Assembly: GCA_003141895.1 (NCBI GenBank)
Contig: PLNT01000003.1
Location: 122,040-186,039 of the forward strand
DNA from: Bacteroidales bacterium
GTDB taxonomy: Bacteria > Bacteroidota > Bacteroidia > Bacteroidales > VadinHA17
Length of the DNA: 64,000 bases
Direction of reading: 5' to 3'
The position numbers and the translations under genes are program-made. Below, piece by piece: positions 47,728 through 56,367 of this stretch. The notes under the pieces were generated by a model. The model saw only the letters and a list, made by a program, of their open reading frames with translations. It was not told the DNA's origin and ran no database searches. How positions within the stretch are numbered: the stretch's first letter is position 1; each line of letters opens with the position of its first letter.

Positions 47728-48786
47728 TTATTTTGCTCTCAGGTACTGTACAGGCCATTGTATATCGTCATTGGTCTCGCGTGCAGCAAGCAACGGGAAA
47801 TAAGGATTTCTCAATAACTCCCTTGCAAAAAACACAAGATCAGCCTTTCCTTCCAGAAGGATTTCTTCTGCTTGTCTTGCAGTTGTTATCAACCCGACAG
47901 CTCCTGTCAATATTCCTGTTTTTCTGACTGCTTCTGAGAGTGGAACCTGATATCCCTGGACAAGAGGAATTTTAACATTATAGGCATTGCCGCCTGATGA
48001 GCAATCTATAAGATCGACACCCTTGACTTTTAGTAAATCAGCGAGTTTTACACTATCTTCTATAGTCCAGCCTCCTTGAATCCACTCAGTTGCAGAGATG
48101 CGTACAAAAAGCGGATATTCATCGGGCCACTCGGATTTGACAGCATCTATGACCTCCGACAGGAGCCGGATTCGATTCTCAAAGGAACCACCATATTCAT
48201 CTTTTCGCTGATTGCTGAGTGGAGACAGAAATTCATGTAACAGATAGCCATGTGCACTGTGAATTTCAATTATATCAAAACCGGCAAGGCGGGCGCGCCC
48301 TGCTGCTGCTCTGAAATCGGAAACAACTTTACTGATACCTTCTTTATTTAAAGACCGGGGCGTTTTCTCACCAACAATAAAAGGGATATTACCGGGGCCT
48401 ACTGTTTCCCATCCTCCGTGTTTTTCATCGAGCTGTTTCCCGCCTTCATTTGGTACTGCACAGGATGCTTTTCTTCCAGCATGGGCAAGCTGTATTCCGG
48501 CAACCGCATGATGCATATGTATAAATTCTACAATCCTGCATAATCCATTGATGTGTTCATTCTTCCACAGTCCTAGATCACCTGGACTAATCCTTCCTTC
48601 AGGTGAAACAGCGGTTGCCTCGGTAAAAATAAGTCCCGTTCCACCAACAGCCCGGGTTCCGAGATGAACCAGATGCCAGTCATTGCTGAATCCGTCTTCT
48701 GACGAATACTGGCACATAGGCGACATTACTATCCTGTTTTTTAAGGTGATGTTCTTTATTATCAGATTTGAGAAAAGTTTTGACAT
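47728..48786 (-). CDS. Old yellow enzyme-type NADH:flavin oxidoreductase (YqjM-like)
   Basis: 352 residues, FMN-binding TIM barrel. MSKLFSNLIIKNITLKNRIVMSPMCQYSS has the YqjM-type Cys. GIQLAHAGRKAS, IEIHSAHGYLLHEFLSPLSNQRKDEYGGSFENR and ADLVFFARELLRNPYFP are class signatures. It reduces activated C=C bonds with NAD(P)H. Cytoplasmic. It starts 17 bp after the dehydrogenase gene. Confidence 0.95.
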   Translation of the reverse strand: MSKLFSNLIIKNITLKNRIVMSPMCQYSSEDGFSNDWHLVHLGTRAVGGTGLIFTEATAVSPEGRISPGDLGLWKNEHINGLCRIVEFIHMHHAVAGIQLAHAGRKASCAVPNEGGKQLDEKHGGWETVGPGNIPFIVGEKTPRSLNKEGISKVVSDFRAAAGRARLAGFDIIEIHSAHGYLLHEFLSPLSNQRKDEYGGSFENRIRLLSEVIDAVKSEWPDEYPLFVRISATEWIQGGWTIEDSVKLADLLKVKGVDLIDCSSGGNAYNVKIPLVQGYQVPLSEAVRKTGILTGAVGLITTARQAEEILLEGKADLVFFARELLRNPYFPLLAARETNDDIQWPVQYLRAK

Positions 48787-48803
48787 GATTTTAATTTTTT
48801 ACA

Positions 48804-49907
48804 TCAACCCTCAAAATAATGAAGATATTCCTTCATTTCATATGTATTACATAATCCCCTGAATTCTTCCATTAGTTCTTTATTAAATGGTACACCTTTA
48901 TCTTTTCTATCTATCCAGGTATCATATTCTTTTTCGCCGGCGGTATAAATTCTGCTCTGACCCGGTATTTTCTTTGAGGCCCTGAGTTCACGTAAAATAT
49001 CACCGGTGGTCTTTTTAAAATCATCAGGTTCAGTAAAGGCACTGATATCAATTACAATGAAGAAGTGACCAACAGAATATGGTATTTTCTTCCCGTCTTT
49101 GAACCCATTCAGCATCTTCATGAAAGAGCCTTGCTGTAATGCAGCCGAAAGGATCTCCACAACTGTGGCATAACCGTAACCCTTATAGCCGCCTGATTCT
49201 TCTCCTAAGCCACCGAGTGGTGTAAGGGCAGCCTTCCCTGCAATAATATCTTCAAGCACTTCTGCCGAATTGGTTTTGCTTTCACCGTTCTCATCTATTA
49301 CCCATCCTTTATGCAGTTCTTTTCCCTCACGGGCATAGAGCTCTACTTTTCCTCTTTGAGTAATTGAAGTTGCGCAGTCAAGTAAAAAAGGAAATGCTTC
49401 ATCGCTGGGAATGCCGAACGTCATAGGATTAGTACCAAGAATGTTTTCCACTCCGAAAGTCGGAGCAACCGAAGGACGTGCATTGGTTCCGGTAATACCA
49501 ATCATATTCTCTTTTACAGCCATCAGAGGATAATATCCGGCAAAACCATAATGGCTTGAATTACGGACTGTTACCATGCCCATGCCATATTTTTTTGCTT
49601 TATCAATAGCCATCCTCATGGCATTGTAAGATATAACATGGCCCATTCCGTTCTGACCGTCTATCACAGCTGTTGTGGGCCCCTCTCTTACTATTTTAAA
49701 ATTTGTAACAGGATTTACAATACCTGATTTAATCCGGTCAAGGTAGATGCTCTTCAGTCGGTTTACTCCATGTGAGTCAAATCCAAGTTTGTCGGCCTGA
49801 ATCAATACATCACCCACTATCTTTGCATCTTTTTCGGGAATGCCTGCCTTTACCATAACATTCACCATAAATTTTTCTACGATTTCAAAAGGAATAAATT
49901 TTTTCAC
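48804..49907 (-). CDS. Type 2 malate/L-lactate dehydrogenase family
   Basis: 367 residues of the Ldh_2/YlbC/AllD family of NAD(P)-dependent 2-hydroxyacid dehydrogenases. ADKLGFDSHGVNRL contains the catalytic His. VTVRNSSHYGFAGYY, ILGTNPMTFGIPS and GYKGYGYATVVEILSAAL are typical. Substrates in the family include malate, lactate and ureidoglycolate, and the exact one is not predictable here. Confidence 0.92.
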   Translation of the reverse strand: MKKFIPFEIVEKFMVNVMVKAGIPEKDAKIVGDVLIQADKLGFDSHGVNRLKSIYLDRIKSGIVNPVTNFKIVREGPTTAVIDGQNGMGHVISYNAMRMAIDKAKKYGMGMVTVRNSSHYGFAGYYPLMAVKENMIGITGTNARPSVAPTFGVENILGTNPMTFGIPSDEAFPFLLDCATSITQRGKVELYAREGKELHKGWVIDENGESKTNSAEVLEDIIAGKAALTPLGGLGEESGGYKGYGYATVVEILSAALQQGSFMKMLNGFKDGKKIPYSVGHFFIVIDISAFTEPDDFKKTTGDILRELRASKKIPGQSRIYTAGEKEYDTWIDRKDKGVPFNKELMEEFRGLCNTYEMKEYLHYFEG

Positions 49908-49977
49908 TTGTGGTTAAGATTTTCGTTTGTCAGTACCTGAATAATTCGAAAGCATAAAATTAGGAAAGATTGTTCAA

Positions 49978-50538
49978 CTATTTATTATCGGGAATGAATT
50001 CCAGGGCAATAGAATTCATACAGTATCTCTTTCCTGTTGGTGCAGGGCCATCATCAAATATATGTCCTAAATGTCCACCACATCTTCCGCAAAGGACTTC
50101 AGTCCTCTCCATGCCCAGTGAGGTATCTTGCCTGAATACAGTGCTTTTCGGATTGTCTTGCTTAAAAAAGCTTGGCCAGCCACATGTGCTGGCAAATTTA
50201 GCTTCTGAGCGGAATAGTTCATTGCCGCAGGCTGCACAGTAATAGGTCCCTTTTACAAAAGCATTCCAATACGTTCCGGTAAATGGCCGTTCAGTAGCGG
50301 CATGTCTGGACACTTCATAAACATCTTTTGACAGTACCTTTTTCCACTCAGCATCAGTAAGATTTATTTTGATCGTATCTATGTGTGAATAGTATGGATT
50401 TTCTGGTTTACTAATAGTTTTCATGTTTAAAGACGATTGATTTATGTTTCTACTTTGTCCGCACACACTCAAGATAAGTGATATTTCCAGGGATAATATT
50501 ATTATGATCCTGATAGAAATTGACTCAAGTATTTTCAT
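49978..50538 (-). CDS. msrB: Peptide methionine-(R)-S-oxide reductase
   Basis: 186 residues. An N-terminal hydrophobic signal with possible lipobox (LSVC-GQ) places it outside the cytoplasm. The Zn-binding CAAC and CGRCGGHLGH motifs and the catalytic stretch KRYCMNSIALEF are present. It repairs R-methionine sulfoxide in exported proteins. Paired with msrA 28 bp upstream, so a periplasmic repair pair. Confidence 0.96.
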   Translation of the reverse strand: MKILESISIRIIIILSLEISLILSVCGQSRNINQSSLNMKTISKPENPYYSHIDTIKINLTDAEWKKVLSKDVYEVSRHAATERPFTGTYWNAFVKGTYYCAACGNELFRSEAKFASTCGWPSFFKQDNPKSTVFRQDTSLGMERTEVLCGRCGGHLGHIFDDGPAPTGKRYCMNSIALEFIPDNK

Positions 50539-50566
50539 AATAATTTTCTATTAAAATATATCAACA

Positions 50567-51274
50567 TTATTTCTTTAAACGGTCTTTAAATATTTTTTCA
50601 AATTTCTCTAATTTAGGTTGTATAACCAATTTGCAATAAGGAGCCTCTTTGTGCTGGTTATAATAATCCTGATGATAATCTTCTGCTTTGTAAAAATTAG
50701 TGAACGGAACCAATTGAGTAACAATTGGTTTTGTATACACATTATCATTATTTAAATCATCAATAATGCTTTTGGCAATTTCACGCTGATTATCATTTCT
50801 GTAAAAAATAACTGACCGGTATTGGGTACCGACATCATCCCCCTGTTTATTTAATGATGTTGGATCATGAACAGTAAAAAACACTTTCAGAATTTCATCG
50901 ACAGAGGTCTTAGAATTATCAAACGTAATCTGTGCAACCTCTGCATGTTCTGTTAACCCAGTGCAAACTTCCTTGTAAGATGGATTTTTTACTGTGCCGC
51001 CTGAATAGCCTGATTCTACCTTTACTACACCATCAAGCATTTCAAAAACTGCTTCCACGCACCAGAAGCATCCACCCCCAAGGGTAAGGGTATCATATGA
51101 TGACGGGTTTCCGACTTGACTCGTTTCAGCTACCGAGGTAAAATTGTCTTTATTTTCCATCTGTTTTTTTTTATTAGTTGTCGCACCACAAGCACTTGGC
51201 AGCAAGGTGAATACTGCAATTATTTGAAATAAAATTAAAAGGAAAGATGTTTTGCTTGTCTTAATAATATTCAT
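50567..51274 (-). CDS. msrA: Peptide methionine-(S)-S-oxide reductase, lipoprotein
   Basis: About 235 residues from ATG 51274; the track's start at 51316 adds 14 residues before the signal peptide. The lipobox PSACG suggests a lipoprotein. Catalytic TLGGGCFWCVEAVFEMLDGV and YSGGTVKNPSYKEVCTGLTEHAEV are clear, as is HDPTSLNKQGDDVGTQYRS. It reduces S-methionine sulfoxide. First gene of the minus-strand run msrA-msrB-ldh-OYE-SGNH-papain-like. Confidence 0.96.
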   Translation of the reverse strand: MNIIKTSKTSFLLILFQIIAVFTLLPSACGATTNKKKQMENKDNFTSVAETSQVGNPSSYDTLTLGGGCFWCVEAVFEMLDGVVKVESGYSGGTVKNPSYKEVCTGLTEHAEVAQITFDNSKTSVDEILKVFFTVHDPTSLNKQGDDVGTQYRSVIFYRNDNQREIAKSIIDDLNNDNVYTKPIVTQLVPFTNFYKAEDYHQDYYNQHKEAPYCKLVIQPKLEKFEKIFKDRLKK

Positions 51275-51593
51275 TTCTTCATTATTTGATAGTCTATGTA
51301 AACAAGGAATGGCCACTTATGTTTAAAAATCGGCTTTTTACCTGAATATTATAAATTAAGCTTGAGAAGCGAGGCGTGTACTAGAAATGTAAATTTGATT
51401 CCTTATCCTACTGGTTCACTGTGTCAGGATTTTGGAATAATCTGTTATAATGTCAGTTATTCTTAAGAAATACGTGTAATTTTAGAATTCAATCTCATAA
51501 TATCATGTGCAAAAAATTATCTTGTACCAATGCCGTGAAGTATCAGATGTTGTTCATGAGAAACTATTTTGACAAAGCCAGACTTTGAAAAGA

Positions 51594-52793
51594 ATGGAAA
51601 AGGGTCGCATCCGCATTGCTGTAGCAATGGTTTATTTTTGTATGGGACTATGTTTTGCCTCATGGGCCAGCAGAATTCCGGATATCAAAACATCACTTCA
51701 TTTAAACGATGCCATGCTCGGTAGTATTCTGTTTGCATTGCCGGTCGGACAGTTTCTGATGATGCCCTTTTCAGGAAAGCTGGTGACCCACTTCGGAAGC
51801 CGGCGGGTTATACTTTTTGCACTTCCTTTATACACGGTTTGCCTCAGCAATATTGGTCTGGTAAAAGAAGGATGGCAACTGGCAATTGCCCTGTTTTTGT
51901 TCGGACTTGCAGGAAACCTTTGCAATATTTCGATCAATACTCAGGGTGTTACAACCGAAAAGCTATACCAACGTCCTATCATGTCCTCATTTCACGGTGG
52001 GTGGAGCCTTGCGGGATTTGCCGGTGCACTCATCGGATTGCTTATGATCAACCTGAAAGTTGCACCTTACTGGCATTTTTTAACTATCATACTTATCGTA
52101 TGGGTAATAGTGTGGATAAATCATCCTTTCCTGGTTAAAGGCAAAGCTGGATTTAACAAAGATGAACCTAAACGTAAATTTTTCTCAAGGCCCGACAGCA
52201 TATTACTTCAGCTCGGAATCATTGGTTTTTGCAGTATGGCCAGTGAGGGTGCTATGTTTGACTGGAGTGGCGTTTATTTTAAAGATGTGGTTAAAGCACC
52301 ATCATCTCTTGTCATCTTAGGTTATACTTCTTTCATGATTATGATGGCTACAGGTCGTTTTGTAGCCGATTATGTGATCACTAAAATCGGACGGAAAAAG
52401 CTGCTTCAGATTTGTGGTGTAATGATCTCAACAGGTTTATTTACCTCAGTTCTGTTCCCTAATCTGGTAACCTGTACATTTGCTTTTATGCTGGTTGGGT
52501 TAGGCGTTTCCAGCATTGTACCCACAGTATACAGTGCTGCCGGAAGGCACAGCAAGATTCCTCCCGGAATTGCTCTGGCAACCGTTTCAAGCGTAAGTTT
52601 TCTTGGTTTTTTGATGGGGCCTCCTCTTATCGGGCATATTGCCCAGATTGCCGGTCTGCGTTATTCTTTTGCAGTGATTGGTATTTTTGGACTCGGTATT
52701 TCGCTTTTAGTATCGCGTATTAAGGCTTTGCAGGATATTCAGCCTGTGGCACTGGAAAAAGAGGCAGACTCAGAACTTCTGACACCGCTTTAG
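51594..52793 (+). CDS. MFS transporter
   Basis: About 399 residues with 12 membrane helices. ATG 51594 (MEKGRIRIAVAMVYF) is a better start than the track's TTG 51585. GKLVTHFGSRRVI is the loop 2-3 MFS motif, and the central loop is basic (KGKAGFNKDEPKRK). It resembles the YbjJ/fucose-permease-like branch of sugar-related MFS proteins. Substrate unknown. Alone on its strand after a 268-bp non-coding gap in which I see nothing specific. Confidence 0.88.
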   Translation: MEKGRIRIAVAMVYFCMGLCFASWASRIPDIKTSLHLNDAMLGSILFALPVGQFLMMPFSGKLVTHFGSRRVILFALPLYTVCLSNIGLVKEGWQLAIALFLFGLAGNLCNISINTQGVTTEKLYQRPIMSSFHGGWSLAGFAGALIGLLMINLKVAPYWHFLTIILIVWVIVWINHPFLVKGKAGFNKDEPKRKFFSRPDSILLQLGIIGFCSMASEGAMFDWSGVYFKDVVKAPSSLVILGYTSFMIMMATGRFVADYVITKIGRKKLLQICGVMISTGLFTSVLFPNLVTCTFAFMLVGLGVSSIVPTVYSAAGRHSKIPPGIALATVSSVSFLGFLMGPPLIGHIAQIAGLRYSFAVIGIFGLGISLLVSRIKALQDIQPVALEKEADSELLTPL

Positions 52794-52922
52794 ATATCTT
52801 ACCCTTAAAACCTCTGGAGATTTCGGAGTTCTTACGGAAAGCAGGTATGGTGCACTACATGGCAACTAGTTATTAGACATAGAGTTTTGATATATATTAC
52901 CGAATTAAAGCGAAGAGTCTGA

Positions 52923-53312
52923 CTATTGATTTTCTTTTGTCCCTTTGATATCAAACTGATCCATCATACTACCTGTAACGTTTTTCTCGTCTTTTATTTT
53001 CAGCATCAGTGAAATGTCCATACCCTGAGCATTAAACGTAGCTTTGAATGTGCTGTCAGCTACCTCGATACCCGACAGTTCCATAGGTGGGTCTGTCTTA
53101 ACCGGATCAGCAAGGTTTCCGGTTAATTTATCATCTTTCTTTTCAATATTAAGTACAATTTTCGTATCACCATCGGGTACTCCATATATCATAAGATTCC
53201 ATTTACCGATAAAAAATTGTTCATCCGTATTTTTAGCCTGGGCATTTACTGATCCGGTATTTATAAAAAACGCCAGAATAATCGTTGAGATAATAATTGA
53301 TGCCTTTTTCAT
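52923..53312 (-). CDS. Small secreted protein of unknown function
   Basis: 129 residues with signal peptide (INTGSVNA-QAK). The mature part starts EQFFIGKWNLMIYGVPDGDTKIVLN, then strands such as KLTGNLADP and ATFNAQGMDISLMLKIKDE. The design is that of a small lipocalin-like barrel. The GKWxL start and length resemble the protein at 42098-42592. Divergent from the Nudix regulator. Confidence 0.75.
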   Translation of the reverse strand: MKKASIIISTIILAFFINTGSVNAQAKNTDEQFFIGKWNLMIYGVPDGDTKIVLNIEKKDDKLTGNLADPVKTDPPMELSGIEVADSTFKATFNAQGMDISLMLKIKDEKNVTGSMMDQFDIKGTKENQ

Positions 53313-53388
53313 ATTTTAATGTTTAGTTTAATTTCATTTTATAGTTTATTATAAGGAGTGATATTCAAAATTAGTTTTTTTTCCTTTA

Positions 53389-53407
53389 TTCCGTAAAAAA
53401 TACGTAA
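53389..53407 (+). promoter_or_regulatory. Candidate operator upstream of the Nudix regulator
   Basis: TTCCGTA-AAAAA-TACGTAA, a 19-bp inverted repeat with 6 of 7 positions matching, centred 30 bp before the regulator's ATG. This is a good position for autoregulation. Confidence 0.45.
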
Positions 53408-53427
53408 TATTATGGTTTATATATTTT

Positions 53428-54207
53428 ATGAAGGAATTGGATATTATACAGGACGTAATTTTAAATGAGCATAATCAATACCTCCATAATGTATCTATTG
53501 ACAATGTTATTCTGGTGTATCATAATAAAGAATTAAAAGTTTTATTGCAACGCCCCCATGGATTAGCTAAATGGACACTTTGCGGCGGTTACATAAAAAG
53601 GACTGAAACTATTGACGAAGCAGCTGCGCGTATTGCCAGGGAGAGAACAGGATTGGAGGATCTGTTTCTTAAACAGTTTAAAGCTTTTGGCAACCCGACA
53701 AGAACGAGAGACAGCGCGATCACTGTAAAATTTATTAATGAACATATTGATCATAGTACAGAAAAAAACAACTGGATGCTTGACTATTTTGTTTCACTTG
53801 GATTTTACACACTTACTGAATTTGAGCTGGTCAGACCAACCGGGGAATTATCTGCTGAAGAATGTCAGTGGTGGGACATATTAAAACTTCCAGCATTACT
53901 TTTTGATCATAAGCTGATAATTGAAGAGGCTTTGAAAGCATTACGGCTTCACTTATATAATTACCCAATCGGGTATAAATTATTACCGGAGAAATTTACA
54001 CTTCCTGAAATAACATCACTCTATGAGACCATCCTCGACAAGAAACTTGATGACAGGAACTTTTCAAAAAAACTTTTAGCTACGGGTATAATAACCAAAT
54101 TAGACGAGAGAAGAAATATAGGTCCTCACCGGTCTCCGTTTTTATATATATTTAACAAAATCAAGTATGATGAAGCACTGGAGAACGGAATTGTATTGTC
54201 AATCTGA
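53428..54207 (+). CDS. Nudix-domain transcriptional regulator (NrtR/AraR-like)
   Basis: 259 residues. An N-terminal Nudix domain (about 20-155; VDNVILVYH-like start, GLAKWTLCGGYIKRTE) is fused to a C-terminal winged helix (about 165-240; YKLLPEKFTLPEITSLYETI). The Nudix box GX5EX7REUXEEXGU is degenerate: RE reads RI and the EE pair reads ER, so hydrolysis is unlikely and a ligand-sensing role is likely. Bacteroidota regulators of this type control sugar (arabinose, xylose) or NAD genes. The next gene downstream, 30 bp away, is a sugar isomerase/epimerase. Confidence 0.85.
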   Translation: MKELDIIQDVILNEHNQYLHNVSIDNVILVYHNKELKVLLQRPHGLAKWTLCGGYIKRTETIDEAAARIARERTGLEDLFLKQFKAFGNPTRTRDSAITVKFINEHIDHSTEKNNWMLDYFVSLGFYTLTEFELVRPTGELSAEECQWWDILKLPALLFDHKLIIEEALKALRLHLYNYPIGYKLLPEKFTLPEITSLYETILDKKLDDRNFSKKLLATGIITKLDERRNIGPHRSPFLYIFNKIKYDEALENGIVLSI

Positions 54208-54261
54208 ACGAAAAGTAATCGATCCAAATATTTTTAAATGTTCATTAAACCAATAATTTTT

Positions 54262-55305
54262 ATGAAAAAGTTTTTAAGCTTATTTGTTGTGTCTGTTATG
54301 GCACTGTTTCTTACATCTTCAGCTTTATCAGGAGCAACAGCCCCGAAAAAGCACATGGGGGTACAAGTTTATTCCGTAAAGGGCTTTGAATCTGATGTTC
54401 CCGGCTCACTCAAAACTCTTGCTGATGAAGGTTATGTCGAGTTGGAACTTGCCAATTACGATGCTAACACAGGATTAGTCGCTGGGTACAAACCTGCCGA
54501 GTTTGCGGCTTTGGTAAAGAAGTACGGTATGGAGGTTCTCTCGAGCCACGCCCGTGCTAAATTTGACGTCAAAGACGAGGCCGGAACAATTGCAGCCTGG
54601 GGAAAATTATTTGACGACCATAAAATAATGGGATGCAAATATGTTGTTTTCCCAATGAATATGTGGGCAGGCACTGTTACAGGCCTGAAGGCTGAGTGTG
54701 ATCTGATGAACAAAATCGGTGATGAGGCTAATAAAAGGGGAATTAAATTCGGCTATCACAATCACAATATGGAGTTTGCTACTGTAGCTGATACTAAACA
54801 GCTCTATGAGGATTTTCTTATTGCCAACACCGATCCAGGTAAAGTATTCTTTGAAATGGATGTATATTGGATCACTATAGGTGGACAGGATCCGGTTGCT
54901 TATCTGAAGAAATATCCAACTCGCTTCCAGGCTCTGCATATTAAAGACGAATATGTTGTTGGTGAAAGCGGTAAACTCGATTATAAGGCAATTTTCGATC
55001 AATTCTACAAAAATGGACATGATGTATGGTTCGTCGAGATGGAAGGTAAAATGACTAAAGAGGAGAGAGAAAAATCAATGGCTAGGATGGAGGCAATGAA
55101 AAATGTTCAGGCTAAGGGTGGTACCATGCAGGATATGATGGCTGAGATGTCAAAAAATCAACCTAAGGATAAAGATGGCAAACCTCTTCCTCCTGCTGGT
55201 CGCGGTCCAAAAGATCCAAAAGTAGTTGCAGAAGAACTTAAAACATCTCTTGACGGTCTTAAGCAAAGTGCAGACTATCTTCTGAAATCAGATTTCGTGA
55301 AATAA
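54262..55305 (+). CDS. Secreted sugar phosphate isomerase/epimerase-like protein
   Basis: About 347 residues from ATG 54262 (MKKFLSLFVVSVMALFLTSS), which starts the signal peptide. The track's 54238 adds 8 residues. AP-endonuclease-2-type TIM barrel: GVQVYSVKGFESDVPGSLKTL, FGYHNHNMEF, FFEMDVYWITIGGQDPVAYL, LHIKDE and WFVEMEG give the metal-binding His and Glu set. A Met/Lys-rich segment (about 275-320, with MARMEAMKNVQ and MQDMMAEMSKNQPKDKDGK) interrupts the end of the barrel. Probably periplasmic, acting on a free sugar; substrate unknown. Confidence 0.86.
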   Translation: MKKFLSLFVVSVMALFLTSSALSGATAPKKHMGVQVYSVKGFESDVPGSLKTLADEGYVELELANYDANTGLVAGYKPAEFAALVKKYGMEVLSSHARAKFDVKDEAGTIAAWGKLFDDHKIMGCKYVVFPMNMWAGTVTGLKAECDLMNKIGDEANKRGIKFGYHNHNMEFATVADTKQLYEDFLIANTDPGKVFFEMDVYWITIGGQDPVAYLKKYPTRFQALHIKDEYVVGESGKLDYKAIFDQFYKNGHDVWFVEMEGKMTKEEREKSMARMEAMKNVQAKGGTMQDMMAEMSKNQPKDKDGKPLPPAGRGPKDPKVVAEELKTSLDGLKQSADYLLKSDFVK

Positions 55306-55351
55306 TCCTGAGAGAAAGTTCTATTCAGGAACGTTGTTCCCGGACCTGACG

Positions 55352-55393
55352 AAAGCCATTTGGTGAAATCATTTTTACTAAATGGCTTTTTCA
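55352..55393 (+). terminator. Terminator after the isomerase/epimerase gene
   Basis: 10-bp stem AAAGCCATTT / AAATGGCTTT with an 18-base loop, followed by T's, about 50 bp after the stop. It opens the 348-bp gap that also holds the aldo/keto reductase remnant. Confidence 0.6.
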
Positions 55394-55413
55394 ATTTATT
55401 GTATCAATACCTG

Positions 55414-55533
55414 TCAGTCCTGAATAAAATCTGATGGAAAATCTTTCAGACGTGCAATATCAAGAATCTTATCTTTAACCTTGAAGCCAGCTGAACATTT
55501 TATGTTGCATGATGAACAATTCCCGCATGGAAT
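55414..55533 (-). pseudogene. C-terminal remnant of a cysteine-motif aldo/keto reductase
   Basis: Not in the ORF track. The reverse strand reads IPCGNCSSCNIKCSAGFKV then KDKILDIARLKDFPSDFIQD and stop. The pattern C-x2-C-x2-C-x3-C-x2-GF-x-V-x-x-(K/R)-x-x-DIARL-x-x-(V/F)P-x-(D/E)F matches the C-terminus of the secreted, cysteine-rich aldo/keto reductases I know from Bacteroidota. In-frame stops lie directly upstream and no AKR barrel is nearby on this strand, so it is a leftover. The small plus ORF 55509-55709 partly overlaps it. Confidence 0.5.
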
Positions 55534-55653
55534 TCACTAATTTACGAATGTTGCAGATATTGTCACAAATGTCAGGAATTAGATATATTTTTATTACAAC
55601 TGGAATTTTCTTTAATGGTTATTTAGAAATATATAAACTAACAAGAAACTTGC

Positions 55654-56304
55654 ATGAAAAAAATTGTACTGATTGGAGCCAGCGGTTTTATTGGATCGGC
55701 TATTCTTAATGAGGCGCTCGCCAGGGGTCACAAAGTTACAGCGGTTGTGCGCCATCCGGAAAAAATAACCACGGAGCACAAAAACCTGATTATTAAAAAA
55801 GGTGATGTTTCACTTACAGATACTGTAACCGGAGTTTGTATAGGTGCTGATGCTGTAATAAGTGCTTACAACCCGGGATGGAAGAATCCGGACATTGCAA
55901 AAGAAACTACACGGGTTTATAAGGCAATAATTGAAGGAGTAAAGAAGTCAGGAGTGAAACGGTTCCTGGTAGTTGGCGGAGCTGCATCTCTTTTTATTTC
56001 ACCAGGAAAAAGACTGATGGATGCTGGAGTAATTCCGGAATCATTCCAGCCTGCAGTAAGGGCCCTCGCTGATGTGTATATGGTTGATCTGGCAGCAGAA
56101 AAAAGTATCGATTGGGCGTTTTTCTCTCCAGCCGGGGTTATCGAACCAGGTATACGAACCGGAAAGTTTCGTCTTGGGAAGGATGATCTGATTGTTAATA
56201 AAACAGGAGAAAGTAAAATATCTGTGCAGGATTATGCGGTAGCCATGATCGATGAGTTCGAAAAACCAGCCCACCACCATGAAAGATTTACTATCGGGTA
56301 TTAG
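55654..56304 (+). CDS. NAD(P)-binding SDR/NmrA-type oxidoreductase
   Basis: 216 residues. Rossmann start KKIVLIGASGFIGSAILNEAL, followed by VTAVVRHPEKI and FLVVGGAASL, as in atypical short-chain dehydrogenases annotated as NAD(P)H-binding or NmrA-like. The catalytic YxxxK is not evident, so it may act as a redox sensor or reductase of unknown substrate. Plus-strand single gene. Confidence 0.88.
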   Translation: MKKIVLIGASGFIGSAILNEALARGHKVTAVVRHPEKITTEHKNLIIKKGDVSLTDTVTGVCIGADAVISAYNPGWKNPDIAKETTRVYKAIIEGVKKSGVKRFLVVGGAASLFISPGKRLMDAGVIPESFQPAVRALADVYMVDLAAEKSIDWAFFSPAGVIEPGIRTGKFRLGKDDLIVNKTGESKISVQDYAVAMIDEFEKPAHHHERFTIGY

Positions 56305-56367
56305 ATGAGACTGGATGACTTCATGACTGCAAGACCACAAGACCACAAGATAATTAAATCAGTGATT

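Noticed and set aside
54607-55020. 137-residue minus-strand ORF
   Set aside because: Fully antisense to the isomerase/epimerase catalytic region; no motif.
55509-55709. 66-residue plus ORF before the SDR gene
   Set aside because: It overlaps the SDR start out of frame and the aldo/keto reductase remnant in antisense; no coding pattern.
56325-56350. Short tandem GACCACAA repeat after the SDR gene
   Set aside because: Only two copies of 8-9 bp, expected by chance or slippage; no sign of function.
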